Positions 11,209 to 22,330 of a stretch of 64,000 bases of DNA are shown here, one piece after another. Positions within the stretch are counted from its first letter, which is position 1, and each line of letters opens with the position of its first letter. The stretch is taken from NCBI RefSeq assembly GCF_009727055.1, contig NC_052354.1, positions 38,135,150 through 38,199,149 on the forward strand, written 5' to 3'. Under the pieces are notes generated by a model that searched no databases, had not been told where the DNA came from, and saw nothing but the letters and a program-made list of their open reading frames with translations. The position numbers and the translations under genes are program-made. The stretch comes from Benincasa hispida (Eukaryota > Streptophyta > Magnoliopsida > Cucurbitales > Cucurbitaceae).

Positions 11209-11506
11209 AGAGTTTTAGAGCCCACACTTCTATCCCTTGGGATCCAAGAGAATAATAAGGTAACTTTTACGGTGGTGTCCTTGTTCGTTGAAGAGGCATT
11301 CGTGAGAAAAGGGAGAGGAAATCATGAAGATCGGGATTCGACAAAGGTGAGATCCTTTTTCCCTTTACTTCTTCTTTAATAGTATGCTTAAAATTTGATG
11401 TTTATCCTCTATTTAGTGTAAATTATTTACATATTTTTGTTTCCTATAAAATCGACTTTGAAATTGCACCGCGATCACACACTTCAACGGGATTCGATTC
11501 CCTTTA
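11209..11506 (+). repeat. Copia LTR, 3' end fragment
   Basis: It is similar to 45720-46017: both have GAGAATAA(T/C)AAGGT, GGTGGTGTC, TTGTTCGTTG, GGGATTCGA and ACAAAGGT, and the terminal GGGATTCGATTCCCTTTA, the other copy ending GGGATTCGATCCCTTCA. It probably belongs to the plus-strand Copia represented by 3196-4300. The LARD array now separates the two, with the intervening integrase, RT, RNase H and most of the LTR lost. Confidence 0.6.
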
Positions 11507-11529
11507 TTTCTGATGTATGATAACAGTTG

Positions 11530-11870
11530 TGGATCGATAAAATAACAATTAGAATGATTGGGCACGAATCTAGAAAATTAGGGTTTTTTATGCGGGCATA
11601 TCATCCTGGGAGATGCAGATGCATGAAAACAGATTTCTACAAAATAGTTAAATTTTTTTTTTTGAGTAAATGCCCATAAAATTAGCCCAAAATAGCAAAA
11701 ATACACTTTAGACAATTAAAGGATTTATACTTGTTCAATTTATCTAATTTAGGGCATCCCGAGATCCAAATATTACATAAATTATCTTTTTACTAGAGAA
11801 AAGTAGCGAAATAGATTGTAAACATGCACTTTTTGACATCTATCATTCATGCATACTATTAGAAGAAGAT
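11530..11870. repeat. Left copy of a diverged direct repeat (possible old LTR)
   Basis: It resembles 13755-14090. Shared pieces in order are TGTGGA(T)CGAT, AAATTAG..AGGGTTTT, AAATCTGCAAAATAGTTAAA (here ATTTCTACAAAATAGTTAAA), a poly-T/A tract, ATACACTTTAGA versus ATACTTTAGATA, TCAATTTA, and CATGCA..TT..GACAT. The two copies flank the fossil Copia integrase, so they may be its LTRs, but ends and polypurine tract are not recognisable. Confidence 0.4.
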
Positions 11871-11999
11871 AAAAGGCATATATTTTATCACTATGGTATG
11901 TACTAGTTCACTTGTTAACTACTTTATTCATGGGAAATTTAGCATCTCCATATTCACAAATTGATTTATCATTCAAACACATAAATCCATATTAAACAC

Positions 12000-12430
12000 T
12001 ATTATAAGCATAATCAATGACAAGCCGGTCAAAGATTTTAGATCCAATCATAGGTTTCTTGAACGTGGGATATGATACTTTAGCTAAGAAACCACACACT
12101 CTCAGGTAGTTTAAGTTAGGTGAATAGCCTCTGTATGTATGGTGTCTTATCTAGTTTTTTGTGAGGAATTTTGTTAAGAATGAGACAGGCAGAAAGCACA
12201 CTTTCCCCCATATATTATCATATAAACTCAAAAATTAAAAGCACAATATTCATCATTTCCTAAAGTATTGTATTTTTAATTTCAACTATACCATTTTGTT
12301 GAGGGGAATAAGGTGTAATCATTTTAAGAATTATGCCATTTACTTCGTAAGACTCTTAAAAGATTTATCACTAGATTCATCACCTCTATCTGATCTTATA
12401 CTATGCATCTTTTTTTCTAGTTGATTTCTA
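12000..12430 (-). pseudogene. Heavily decayed Copia integrase fragment
   Basis: Minus-strand conceptual translation, with frame changes, gives IRSDRGDE near 12400, then TPYSPQQNGI-like text near 12300. GESVLSACLILNKIPHKKLDKTPY follows near 12150-12210, then a GSKIFD-like segment near 12040. These correspond to the catalytic and C-terminal parts of a Ty1/Copia integrase. Stops and indels occur throughout and no flanking RT or RNase H was found, so this is an old fossil, probably older than the other elements in the window. Confidence 0.65.
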
Positions 12431-13754
12431 CTTTTGCTTTATATTTCAAAAGCATAGGACCTGCAAAAACATACTACCTACTTTATTTTTGATTTTGAAT
12501 TTGTGTATTTTGAATTTCTTACCTTGAAAGATAAAACAAAAACACATAAATCTAACATTCTATCCACATGTCTTTAGAACATATCCCTTTAACAATGGTT
12601 TCTTCTACATATAATCAACTTCAGCCATATTCAATCGTTAAAAGCCAACTTTAGTGACTTGTGATGGCGACCACTCCACTAACTTGAACAAACAATATTT
12701 AGAATTATTGCTACTACAAATTTGAGCTTTGTTGATGTACGAATTTTTTGTTTTGTTGATGTTCGTGATATAAAATCGTAAAAAAAACCCCCTTAATTTA
12801 GAGTTTTAAAATAACTATTAATTTGAAAATACATATTTTGATTCTTATAAAATGTCAATAAATGTTTATATTATAGTTGACGCACAAAAACATCAATAAA
12901 AACACATATGTAGACATAAAAGTACACAAGTTTTGTTAAAACAGTGAGTTCTAGGTTTATTGATTAGTTCAAATTATTTTATAGTTCTTTTTTTAAAGGT
13001 AATTTGACATTAATAATAACAGTTTTAGCATATAACAAATCACATTAACTTGTATATAAAAACACTTTTGAGAAATAGTTGTCAAATACATGAGTGTTTT
13101 TATTTTAAACACATTTTTTTATTTTATTAGAACTGTTTAAATGAAAATGACTTTTTGAAAAATATTTTTTTCCAAATTAATCCAAATATATGCTTGTAAC
13201 ATGACAATAGGATAAGTATGAATTGGAGAGTGGGAGGCAGACGTAAGTTGTTGAATATATCCATCAGATAATGAATTTTTGGATGGGTGTTTATGTATTT
13301 TTTTGTAAGTGGACTTGGCCAATTGTTATTATATATATATATTTATTGTATCATATAACTGGGTTGGAGAATGTGATCTTTGTTACATATTTTTCAACCA
13401 TGTAAAGCATGACCATTAATATAAATCCAAATTTGTTTTTTCCTAATGAATCCAATATAATTATGTCCAAGTGAACTAGAAACGTCACACACACAAATTT
13501 GTGAAATGATTGTTTAAATTAAAAAATATTGAAATTTATGATCCAAAAGTAAACCCTAAACCCTAGAAACTCTTAATAATACATGTGTACTTAAAAAAAA
13601 TAAAAAACAATAAAACCAAGTGCAATATATATTTTTTGTGCCAACCATGTAACATGATAGTAATAGGGTCATTATCGCATAATTACATTTTAGGGATATA
13701 TATTGGTTGTTCTGAATGTCTTCCAGCAAATTTCAACGTTGAAAAACGACTGAG

Positions 13755-14090
13755 GACCAGGAAAATAGCAAATGTGGACGATCGAGTACTATTATGAAAA
13801 TTAGCTAGGGTTTTGATACGAGTGCATCATGTTTTGGCAATGTGGGTGCATTGTCAACAAAATCTGCAAAATAGTTAAAAAAAAAAAAATCCTTGTAAAA
13901 GTTCGTAAAAATCAACTTAAACTAGTACAAAAATACTTTAGATAGCTAACTAATCTTTGATTACTTTATCAATTTAGGACCACATATTGGGGTATATAAC
14001 ATGAAATTCACTATTTTCAATTAGGGAAAGTATCAAAATAAAGACAAAAAACATGCATTTCATGACATGTATCAAAGTTACAATTATTGA
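13755..14090. repeat. Right copy of the diverged direct repeat
   Basis: Partner of 11530-11870, in the same orientation. It diverged by many substitutions and small indels. Confidence 0.4.
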
Positions 14091-15657
14091 ATGAAAAAGC
14101 TCTATATAAAAATAATCACTATAAAAACAAATTATTTATGTAAAGAAAACTGCTCTGATATATGAACTAAACTCAGTACCCTAAACACTCTAAACACAAA
14201 CATTATAAAAACAGTTTGTTTCCTTCCCTCTCCCATTTTCGTTTCCCAATTAAATTTTATTTCCCACCATCCTGAATTATCAATTTTTTTCTTCCATTCA
14301 ATTTAATTTTTGGTTTGGACTTTAATTTATCCATAATGTTTGGATGCTAGATTTGAGAGATTTGAAGTTTTAGATACTGTCTAGCAGTGCTAAGGTTTGT
14401 CCTAGTTATTTCGGTAAGTTTTTGTGGGATTTTCTTGTAGTTGTTGAAAATCTATTGAGAGTTTGGTAAAAGTTTTGAATTAACCATAATGCGTTGATGC
14501 TAGATTTGAATTTTGCAGACTTTTAAAATATCGTACAATAGGATTAAAGGTCTTTTGGTGAATTTTTGGGGAGTATTAAGGCTCCAAAACCATTTTTGGA
14601 TCATTGTATTCACTTGTAGTCTTGAAGATTTGGGATTGCTAACTTTAGTTGTGGTTTTTGTGCTAGGTTGGGATCTTCGCGTGAGGATTGGAATCGATTT
14701 TGGGGCAAAACACTTATTAGGTAAGTAGTTTTTCTCTGTTTTTAACTTGTGCCCTTTCGGAGCTTCTTCAATTGTCAATTTCTCATTGAGTATCATTTTG
14801 TTAAACTAAATACAAAGTTTCAGAACACGTTTTTTCTTAGTTCCATTCCAAGTATGAACTGGGATTGTATAACAATGCTAATTTCTTCAACCTCTTCAAC
14901 ACTTTGAATTAGCTTGCCTATTCCATATGGCTCATTAGCTTAACCTATTATTATCCGAAGTTAATTTGAATTTAAATTGATTGATTTCTTACATTGTTTT
15001 TCTATAAGCACTACATATATTACTTTATATTCACACTTTGTGATTGTGTCTTGGACTGGATGGGTTTTAGTTCTTTATGGGGCGTATAAGTTCTTCACTG
15101 AAGGCAAGAAGGAAGAAGTATGGCTTTTTTAGAACTTTATTGAACAGAAATATGGTTAATATGATTAGTTTTAATGTGAAGTTTTTGTAGGGCTTTTTTC
15201 TATACTACTAGTGTGTTAATGCTCTCTCCAAAGTTTGCCTTCGATTGCTTCAGCTTTGCCTTCTCTTATTTGGTAAAGGTGAGAAAATTGTATATTGGTT
15301 GTTTTGTGTTACCATTAACATGTTGCTCTCAAAATCCTCACTTCTTGTGTGTTTCGGGTTTGGTGTTTTGGGTTTGGTCAATCAAACAACCGTTAAAATT
15401 CAACACGGAGGCAAAGATCAATCCATTTTGCTTACAACAACTAAGAGCAAGAAATAGAACAAACCTTCTTCTTTGCTTCAATCTTAGATGAAGAAAGAGT
15501 TTTGTAGGATGAAAAAAGTTGCAACAAACCAGGTATTTTAAGGTTCAGCCGTTATGTATGTATTTTTTTCTCATTGAAACAACACAGTGTTATGATCTTA
15601 TCCCTAGGCGTGATGACATAACATCAAGATTACTCATTGTTATTCCATATCATTATA

Positions 15658-16316
15658 TGTTGCCCCAGATAAGTATGATACTCTCGTTTGCAGTCACAAA
15701 CTACTCAAAATTAATGGTTAAGTACACTTCAAGACTCAGGGAAGGTTGTATGCTTCAAGCTTCAAAACTCTTCAATCGTTTACCTGAAGGTAGCTCAATC
15801 TTGTAGACGAAGCTCCAAAGAACTAGATGATAGTTCAATTATGTAAACGATAGTAAGAATCACTAGACGATTGTGTAGACGATAGTTGTGAAGAACTAAA
15901 CGGTCATATAGACGATATTTGTGAAGAATTAAACGATCGTATAGACGACAGCTGAGGAACTAGATGATCGTATAGACGATGTGATGCAGAGCTCAACGAT
16001 TGTGTACACGATACTTAAGTAAATGCTAGATGTTTGTAGAGAAAGAAAGAAAAAACACAAGTATTTAAGTGGTTCGACTAAAGGCCTATGTTCACTGTGC
16101 AAATCGGGAGGGTCTATTTTATTACTTCTTCTTCAAAGTTATTATAGAATGAATGCCTTGCTCTCTCTATCGTTATTATCACATTCGTTTTCTTTTTATA
16201 CAGACGCTCAATGTCAACGAAAAAGCTCAGGTGGTTACAACAAACATAACAGAAAGAAAACGACAACATTCAACTACCTGCAACTCCATTTATTGTCTTC
16301 AGTTCTTTCTGTAACA
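15658..16316 (-). repeat. Copia element C2, 3' LTR
   Basis: It pairs with 25692-26314: both run from GATAAGTATGATACTC near the left edge to GTTCTTTCTGTAACA at the right edge (TGTTACAG...ACAACA in element sense). The left edge is TGTTGCCCCAG against TGTTGTCTTAG in the partner. A minus-strand polypurine tract (plus ATCTCCACCTTT, 16317-16328) adjoins its inner edge, which identifies it as the 3' LTR. The flanking 5 bp are TTATA (15653-15657) and, at the other end of the element, CTATA (26315-26319), compatible with a target duplication carrying one change. Confidence 0.85.
15800..16030 (-). repeat. Short degenerate direct repeats in LTR (ACGATCGT/ACGATA units)
   Basis: About eight units of 25-40 bp carry GACGATAG or ACGATCGTATAGACGA. 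The same array is in the partner LTR at 25840-26040. In element sense they lie downstream of a TATA-like CTGTATAAAAAG (plus about 16197-16204 and 26192-26202), so they would be in the transcribed leader rather than in the upstream enhancer part. The palindromic core ACGATCGT could fold or bind a factor; its role is not known. Confidence 0.6.
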
Positions 16317-16377
16317 ATCTCCACCTTTGTAAGCATTCAGAGTACCTTTCCCTCTTTGCTTGTTGAGCTGAATTGAG

Positions 16378-16743
16378 CTAACCTTTTTCAGGTAACTTGA
16401 ACCCGAGGAGGTCCAAGCATCGACCAAGCTTGCTTAGTGGAACTATTTTGGTCAGTATATCAGCAACATTATCTGAGGTATGTATCTTTACTACCTCAAT
16501 ATCCCCTTTCTCAATCTCCTGTTTGATAAAATGGTACTTGATGTCAATGTACTTGGTTCTACTGTGAAACTGTTGGTTTTTAGATAGGTAGATTGTGCTC
16601 TGGTTGCCACAATATATTCTCACATTTGTTTGTGTAATGCCGAAATCGTTTAATAAACTTTGCAGCCACAAACCTTCTTTCACAACCTTAAACAGTGCTA
16701 TAAACTCAACCTCTATTGTAAAAAGAGCCACAATAGACTGCAA
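16378..16743 (-). pseudogene. Copia C2 RNase H
   Basis: The frame gives VALFTIEVEFIALFKVVKEG and LWLQSLLNDFG, then RIYCGNQSTIYLSKN, HSRTKYIDIKYHFIKQEIE and DNVADILTKIVPLSKL. These are the standard Ty1/Copia RNase H motifs (the usual 'STAEAEYMA' start is changed to TIEVEFIA). It ends with a stop just before the 3' UTR and polypurine tract, so the 3' end of pol is preserved, but the upstream reading frame is broken. Confidence 0.85.
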
Positions 16744-17640
16744 ACTAGCCTTCCAACTTATCAGATTGTTTCCCCATAGGAAAAATAATCAGATAGTGAG
16801 TGCCTCCTTTCCAAATCCCCTGCATAATCAGCATCCACATAGCCATACATTTCATCATTGGAAGGCTCATTCTATCTATAAAAGATCTTTGCTTCCTTTG
16901 ATGAATAGAGATACCTCAGTATCCATTTGTCTGCTTCCCAATGTCGTTTACCAAGATTTGCCATGTACCTACTGACCAAACTTGTAGCATAGGACAGATC
17001 TAGTCTGGTTGAAGTCATTAGGTACATAAAAGATCCCACTACTTGGGAATAGGAACAACCTTCATATGGTTTATGTGATCTTCATTTGTGCTTTTAGGAC
17101 TGTTTGCATTTGAGAGCTTAAAATGAGGAGCAAGTGGAATGCCAACTGATTTAACATCTTCCATTTTGAACCTCTACAGTATTTTTCCACAATATTCTGA
17201 ATGATTCACATACAATCTGTCATGTCGTCTATCTCTTTCAATCTCAATGCCTAGAATCCTTCTAGATTCCTTTAGGTCTTTTATGTCAAACTCTTTCTTT
17301 AGGAGCATCTTGACTTGCCCTAACTCTTCTTTGGAACTTCTGGTCAGCAGCATATCATCTACATAATGGAGTAGATAAATTGGTTCCTTGAAGCTTTTAG
17401 AGTTTGTATAGACACACCAATCATAGGAACTTCTCTTGATCCCATTTTGGAGATTACTTCATCAAATCTCTCATACCAACACCTAGGTGACTGTTTGAGC
17501 CCATAGATAGACTTGTTTAGTAAACATACCAAGTCTTCTCCTTTCTTCACATATCCTTGAGGTTGCTTTATGTAAATAGTCTCATTCAATAATCTATGTT
17601 AAAAGGCTGTCTTCACATCCAATTGGTCTAACTCCAAGTC
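16744..17640 (-). pseudogene. Copia C2 reverse transcriptase region, broken
   Basis: The segment at 17359-17589 encodes ETIYIKQPQGYVKKGEDLVC followed by LLNKSIYGLKQSPRCWYERFD. This is the RT motif 'IYGLKQSPR.W' of Copia polymerases. The catalytic motif HYVDDMLLT is readable on the minus strand at about 17340-17366. The frame is interrupted by stops and small indels between these pieces. Functionally this would copy element RNA into cDNA in virus-like particles; this copy cannot. Confidence 0.8.
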
Positions 17641-18484
17641 CTTTTGAACAACTAAGGAGAGGAGTAGCTTAATGGATGTATGTTTCACCATTGGACAGAA
17701 GACCTCAGTGTAATCAATCCCTTCCTTTTGTGTGAACCTTTAGCAACTAGTCTTGCCTTGAATCTAGACTTTTGAACCCTTGGAATTTCCTCTTTGAACT
17801 TGTAAATCCACTTACATGAAATAGGTTTGTACTCTTTAGGCAAAGGTACTAGTTTTCAGGTATCATTTTGGTTGAGGAACTTCATTTCATCATTCATTAG
17901 CTCAATCCACTGTCTAGCATCAGGGCTGTTAGTTGCTTCCTCAAAACTGGTGGGTTCATTGTTGCTTAATGAAATGGCAACACTTAAAGCAACACTAGCA
18001 AAATCAGATTCTTGATATCTTGAAGGAGGTACAATGGTTCTTCTAGTTCTATCTCTTGCTAAGGAATAATTCTATAAATCTCCATGTGTCTCTACTTGTT
18101 CACTTGACATAAGTTCATTAGTCTCAGTAGTGTCATCACCTTCAACATCTAGATTTTGAGAACTCCTCGATCATTTTGAGGCTCCACCTCAAACCTTGTG
18201 CTACTAGTCTTTAACATAGATGTTGATGGTTGCTCGGACATCATAAACATTTCATTTTCTTTGAACACAACAACTCTACTATTAACACATCTCTTCTCAA
18301 CAGGATGTCATAGTCTATAACCCTTCACTCCCGGTGTAAAGCCTAAAAACATTCATTTGACAGCCCTAGGTTTCAACTTACCTTGGCTTTGATGCACATA
18401 GCCTATACATCCAAACACCTTCAAGTGTTTCAGCTTGGAAGGCTGTCCTGTCCACCTTTCTTTTGGAGTTTTCAGCTCAATTGA
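17641..18484 (-). pseudogene. Copia C2 RT N-terminus / integrase C-terminus, decayed
   Basis: Minus-strand text continues the pol frame with many interruptions: CKWIYKFKEEIPRVQKSRFKARLVA-like residues near 17750-17820 (the usual start of the Copia RT domain) and the variable linker upstream of it. The end of integrase ('GCIGYVHQSQGKLKPR' style) is readable around 18370-18410. No intact frame of useful length exists. Confidence 0.65.
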
Positions 18485-18814
18485 CTAATGTGGGCACCTA
18501 TTTAGAGTGTAAATCGTGTAAGAAACAACTTCGGCCCAATATTTCTTAGGCAAAAGAGCATTGGATAGAAAGTAAACACAACTCTTCCTTGAGTAATCAT
18601 CAATAAAGGAAAGAAAGTACCTTGCTCCACTTAGATATGAAGAGTGAGCTGGCCCCCATAAGTCAGAATGCACATATTCAAGTATCTCCTTGGAGGTGTG
18701 TTGTCCTTTAGGGAAGCCTTGCCTTGTTACCTTGCCATGTATGCAATGTTCACAAAATTTCAAGCTGTCTCCAACACTTTTAGAAAGAATTCCCTATTTT
18801 GAGAGAACTTGCAA
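18485..18814 (-). pseudogene. Copia C2 integrase with in-frame core deletion
   Basis: Minus-strand translation gives LKFCEHCIHGKVTRQGFPKG (end of the HHCC zinc region), then ILEYVHSDLWGP and ARYFLSFIDDYSRK. These carry the first catalytic Asp and the surrounding integrase core. The frame then jumps from YFL straight to SNALLPKKYWAEVVSYTIYT, which belongs near the end of the core. About 75 residues with the second catalytic Asp and the Glu are therefore missing, without a frameshift. The protein could not have catalysed integration. Its upstream half is separated by the LARD insertion at 18820. Confidence 0.85.
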
Positions 18815-18819
18815 CCCTC
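18815..18819. repeat. Target site duplication CCCTC (left)
   Basis: Together with 24310-24314 (CCCTC) it flanks the LARD-like element exactly at its TG/CA ends. Removing the element and one copy rejoins the Copia sequence ...SHISVRG|LQVLSK... in frame. Confidence 0.9.
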
Positions 18820-20847
18820 TGGTGACGTAAATTTGTGAATGCAATTATGCGATGCATATCTTAGGTTATACATTGGTTCTCATGTGTCGGTGGTCATGTG
18901 TTGGGATGGAATGTATGCGTTGATCTCTTATGCAACGACCATGCGATCCTGTCACAAGTTTTCTTGCGCTCTCGCCAAGTATAACGAGAACACAAGTTTC
19001 TCGGGTGATCCAAGGTCGAACTTAGGGACTTGTAGCTAAATGTATGCGGTGATATGTTTGCAGCGAATAAATAAAAGAATGATGAGGGTGATAAGCTATG
19101 AACTACTCCTACTCCTAACTAACAGATTAAGCGGTGAAGTATGATTGAGAGGTAGAGGTACGAGAACTGTTAACGTGTAGTAAATGCATGGAAAAATAGA
19201 TGAAAAGGTAAGGATGTCTTCACTGCAACACTAAGCTTGACCGCAAGGGCAACCCTAACCAACACAAGCTATGCGATCATTCTATACACACTTGACGTAG
19301 ATGCATGCGATGTATATGCGATAGGGTCGAGAAGCCTATTTCTAAGCCTCTATATGACCGCATACCACCATATCCTACTTAAAGGGTGCATACGCTGTGT
19401 AGTAGCAAATGAAGTTTATTCCTAAGTTCCCCATTCTTGCTTATGCGATCTAATCCGCTCTTTCGAGTCTTAGATTTGGTTTTTAGACTACTCTCCCAAG
19501 TCTGCCTAAATGATGAATGATGCGCTCATAAGACAAGGTAATCGCATAAACCTGGCTGACGTAAGATTATTCCTATCTCTAGTGAACACTTGCTTACATT
19601 GCTTAATGCGACCAACTACTGTCTCTTATACACATCTAGATGTGTATAAGAGACAGTACTTACATTGCTTAATGCAACCAACCACTTACCCTCCCGGGCA
19701 GTTAGTTGCTACTGATTATACTCATAGACTAGCATTGCGTCCATTTATAGACAAGCGTTGCTACAACTTCACACTAAGCAAATAAGTTTTTCCCACAACA
19801 CTCGCACAACACACACCTCCCGATGGTTTGCTACATACTTCATATCTCTATGCCGCATGATTACGTATGCAATACTCTAGCAATCTTACTCAGTGATGCA
19901 ATAAAAAAAAAGGATACTAAGCAAATGAAGATGGAGATGGAATAGAAGAAAATATAGAAATGCATTGATCACAAAATGTATTAATTCCTTAAGCCAAAAT
20001 GTAACACGGTACAAAGAAAGAAGAGAAATGGAGGGCCAACTGGGAGCAATGTCTTGTTTCCAGCAGATGTATGTCAAGGCTACCAGTGGTGCCATGGATG
20101 AGCGGTGGAGTAGACTCTTCGAGCTCTATCTTCGGCAAAGGCTTCGGTCGTCACTCGGAATGATTGAAGGGGATGAAGAACTCTCAAGCTATCTTCTCAC
20201 GCTTTGGTTTGGATCATAAAGATCCGCCCTGAGGTAGGGAGCCTCAGGCAAAAAACCTTAGATGACTTGAAATTCTTCTCAACGCCTTCTATTTATAGAG
20301 CTTGATCGCCGACAACAGTTATGGACCTGCTCTAAATCTGACACTCGCGGCGCGATGGTCCTTTTCTGAATCTCTGCTGCTAACGGCGTAGTAGGTGAAA
20401 TGTCAACATCATCTTTTGATACTCCCGAGGTATGCGTTCATGTTGCATTCTATCAACCTTGTGGTCATCCTTCTATTATGGTTATTATTCTGTAGCCGCA
20501 ATCTCTCTGCGATGACCGCATTCACTTGACGGCCGAAACTTCTATGCAATGGACGCATGCGGTTAATGGCCGCAACATCCATGCATCGAACGTATGCGTT
20601 CTCCTTTGCGATGGAGAGATTCCCACATGCGGTCGTCTTTGCGATAGCCTGGCTTCCGCGCATGTGATCCTTTATGCGGTTTCTACAAAAATAAACAATT
20701 GAACGCATAATAACGCATAAAAGTAGGTTAACCGAGATTCTTAATGCCGATTGACGCAAACTCATTTTCTCATGAATTCCTAACATAATCGCCACATATT
20801 CTACTTAACAACCTTCATAATTCTAAATAAAAGACCGCCCGTCATCA
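18820..20847 (-). repeat. LARD-like 3' LTR (contains sequencing adapter)
   Basis: Plus-strand start TGGTGACGTAAATTTGTG, end CCGTCATCA. Compared with the partner it lacks about 15 bp just before the end (AAAGACCGCCCGTC instead of AAAGGCCTATAATGACGTGC..). It has an extra stretch around 19590-19690 caused by a mosaic-end adapter and a partial duplication of CTTACATTGCTTAATGC. TATA box at about 20288-20300 (minus strand). Confidence 0.85.
19619..19656. other. Nextera mate-pair junction adapter (two Tn5 mosaic ends), assembly artefact
   Basis: The bases are CTGTCTCTTATACACATCT (19619-19637) directly followed by its reverse complement AGATGTGTATAAGAGACAG (19638-19656). This is exactly the 19-bp Tn5 mosaic end, head to head, as created by circularisation in Nextera mate-pair libraries. 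The forward translation contains the well known artefact peptide VSYTHLDVYKRQ. The flanks on both sides repeat TTACATTGCTTAATGC(G/A)ACCAAC, which suggests that two fragments of the repeat family were joined here. Confidence 0.98.
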
Positions 20848-22330
20848 CACCCCCAAATTTAGAATCATGCTTGTCCTCAAGCATGCCTTATACTCAAGAA
20901 ATTAACAATTCACCCCCAGGCTTTCCTTTGCGATGACCAGCCTCCCAAAATATAATTTACTCCTACCTCTAACCATAGTAGCAACGCTCTCCTCTACTTT
21001 GGCTGCTTCTTCAAAAAGATTTTTTCTAAGCTTAAATTTAGCAAGCCTCTGCTAAAAAACTTTTTATTCATTCCCCGCAATTTTTCATTTAGCTTTTAAG
21101 AATGCATTCGTTGAGACAATTCAAAGCTTTGCGATTTCTTATTCAAATGCGGCGTTTAACCTAGTTACGCCCTTCGTTTTAGCTTGCTCCTACGTGTGTC
21201 ATGCAGACAGCCAACTTCGGTTACGTGCCATATTCAACTCAACTCTTGTCTTGCTTGATTTGGCTTGCGCCAGACAGAGGAGTTGCACTTATGCATTGAT
21301 CCTGTAGACTTACTTTCGTTTTGGCTTGCCCCCATGTGTGTCATGCGGACATGTAACTATGGGTAAGTGCCTTTCATAACTTAACTCTTATCAGCATGGG
21401 TTTCCTCATTGCGCTGGAAGTCGAGTTGTTATGCCCAATTTTTTTTTTATTAAATAGCATCAAAATGTAGTGAACGCAATTCTTCGGGATCGCTGCCACC
21501 CCCAAACTTAGAGGTTGGCAGTGCTCTCACCGCAAAGCTAAAGAAAAACTCAACAGGAATGCGGTAACAAATGTTTGAACAGATGTTTACACATAATAAA
21601 AATTAGACTGTCAAATTTTGAAGAAGCTATTAAAAGTAAGGAGAGCCTTATGATACTTAGTTGGCAGATGTAGAGAATTATACGTACCATCATAGAGACA
21701 TCACAAAGGAAAGAAATCAGACAAAGAGAATTTCAAAAGGATAATGCATAAAAGATAACAAGAAAAAAACCTTAAGTAGAACACACTTGCGACCATGCTT
21801 TGAAATTCATGCGGTCGAAGCCATGCATTGAATGATGGGGAGGATTCTTCCGTTGTACTGCGCACTAAGGAGAATTATTGTTACATCTACAAGGAGCAAA
21901 TGCACCACAACTAAGGAAGCAGCCGCATATCCAAAATAACAATAAAAATAAAATAACTAGGAAAGCAAGGTAAAGATAGAGTAGAAGACGTCCCTAGAGA
22001 AATTGGAGTGATGTCACTACAAGGAGTCTTCCATGCAGGAGATTTCTCTCAACTACTTAGGTCAAGAGGCTCACCCTGACCATTAGAACTTCTGACAATT
22101 GTTGGGCGCATATTAGTCGTCATGCACTTATAACTACCTTATGCTCATGAGACTGATTGCCCTTCTATCTTGGGGTCAATACTGGCTTTCGGCGCATTGC
22201 CTACACTTCAATACTGTTTGCAACTTGGTCGCACAAGCTACAATACTCCCAAGGTAAAAAGGTTGCCTGCAAAAACATAAAACTCAACAAACTATTAGCT
22301 GCCAAGTCCCCAGCAACGACACCAAAAACT
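20848..22330 (-). mobile_element. LARD-like internal region, non-coding
   Basis: The region begins with a polypurine tract in element sense (plus CACCCCCAAATTT, 20848-20860) and ends with the PBS (plus TCCCCAGCAACGACACCA, 22307-22324) 6 nt from the 5' LTR. Collinear with 7617-9141. No motif of a retroelement protein is present on either strand; the longest frames are short and not conserved between copies. Confidence 0.8.
22307..22324 (-). promoter_or_regulatory. Primer-binding site of the LARD-like element
   Basis: The minus-strand sequence is TGGTGTCGTTGCTGGGGA, three changes (C to T) from the tRNA-Asp-type PBS TGGCGCCGTTGCCGGGGA. The C-to-T changes are what methylated-cytosine decay would give. 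Confidence 0.65.

Larger units (their letters stand above)
11507..15657. other. Gene-less stretch with old retroelement remnants
   Basis: AT-rich DNA with no coding sequence I can support. It holds a decayed Copia integrase (12000-12430) and a diverged direct duplication (11530-11870 and 13755-14090). From 14220 to 15657 there are pyrimidine-rich tracts and splice-like sites (for example AGGTAAGTAG near 14718 and a TTTTTGTAG near 15182) that could be an untranslated leader of a transcript, but no protein is evident. A short TA repeat lies at 13330-13343. Confidence 0.5.

Noticed and set aside
15800..16030. Regularly spaced short repeats as a possible CRISPR array
   Set aside because: The units are degenerate and lack constant spacer lengths. 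The array is duplicated in both LTRs of a plant Copia element.
19510..19785. 91-codon open frame containing VSYTHLDVYKRQ
   Set aside because: The frame exists only because of the mosaic-end adapter, and it lies in a non-coding LTR.
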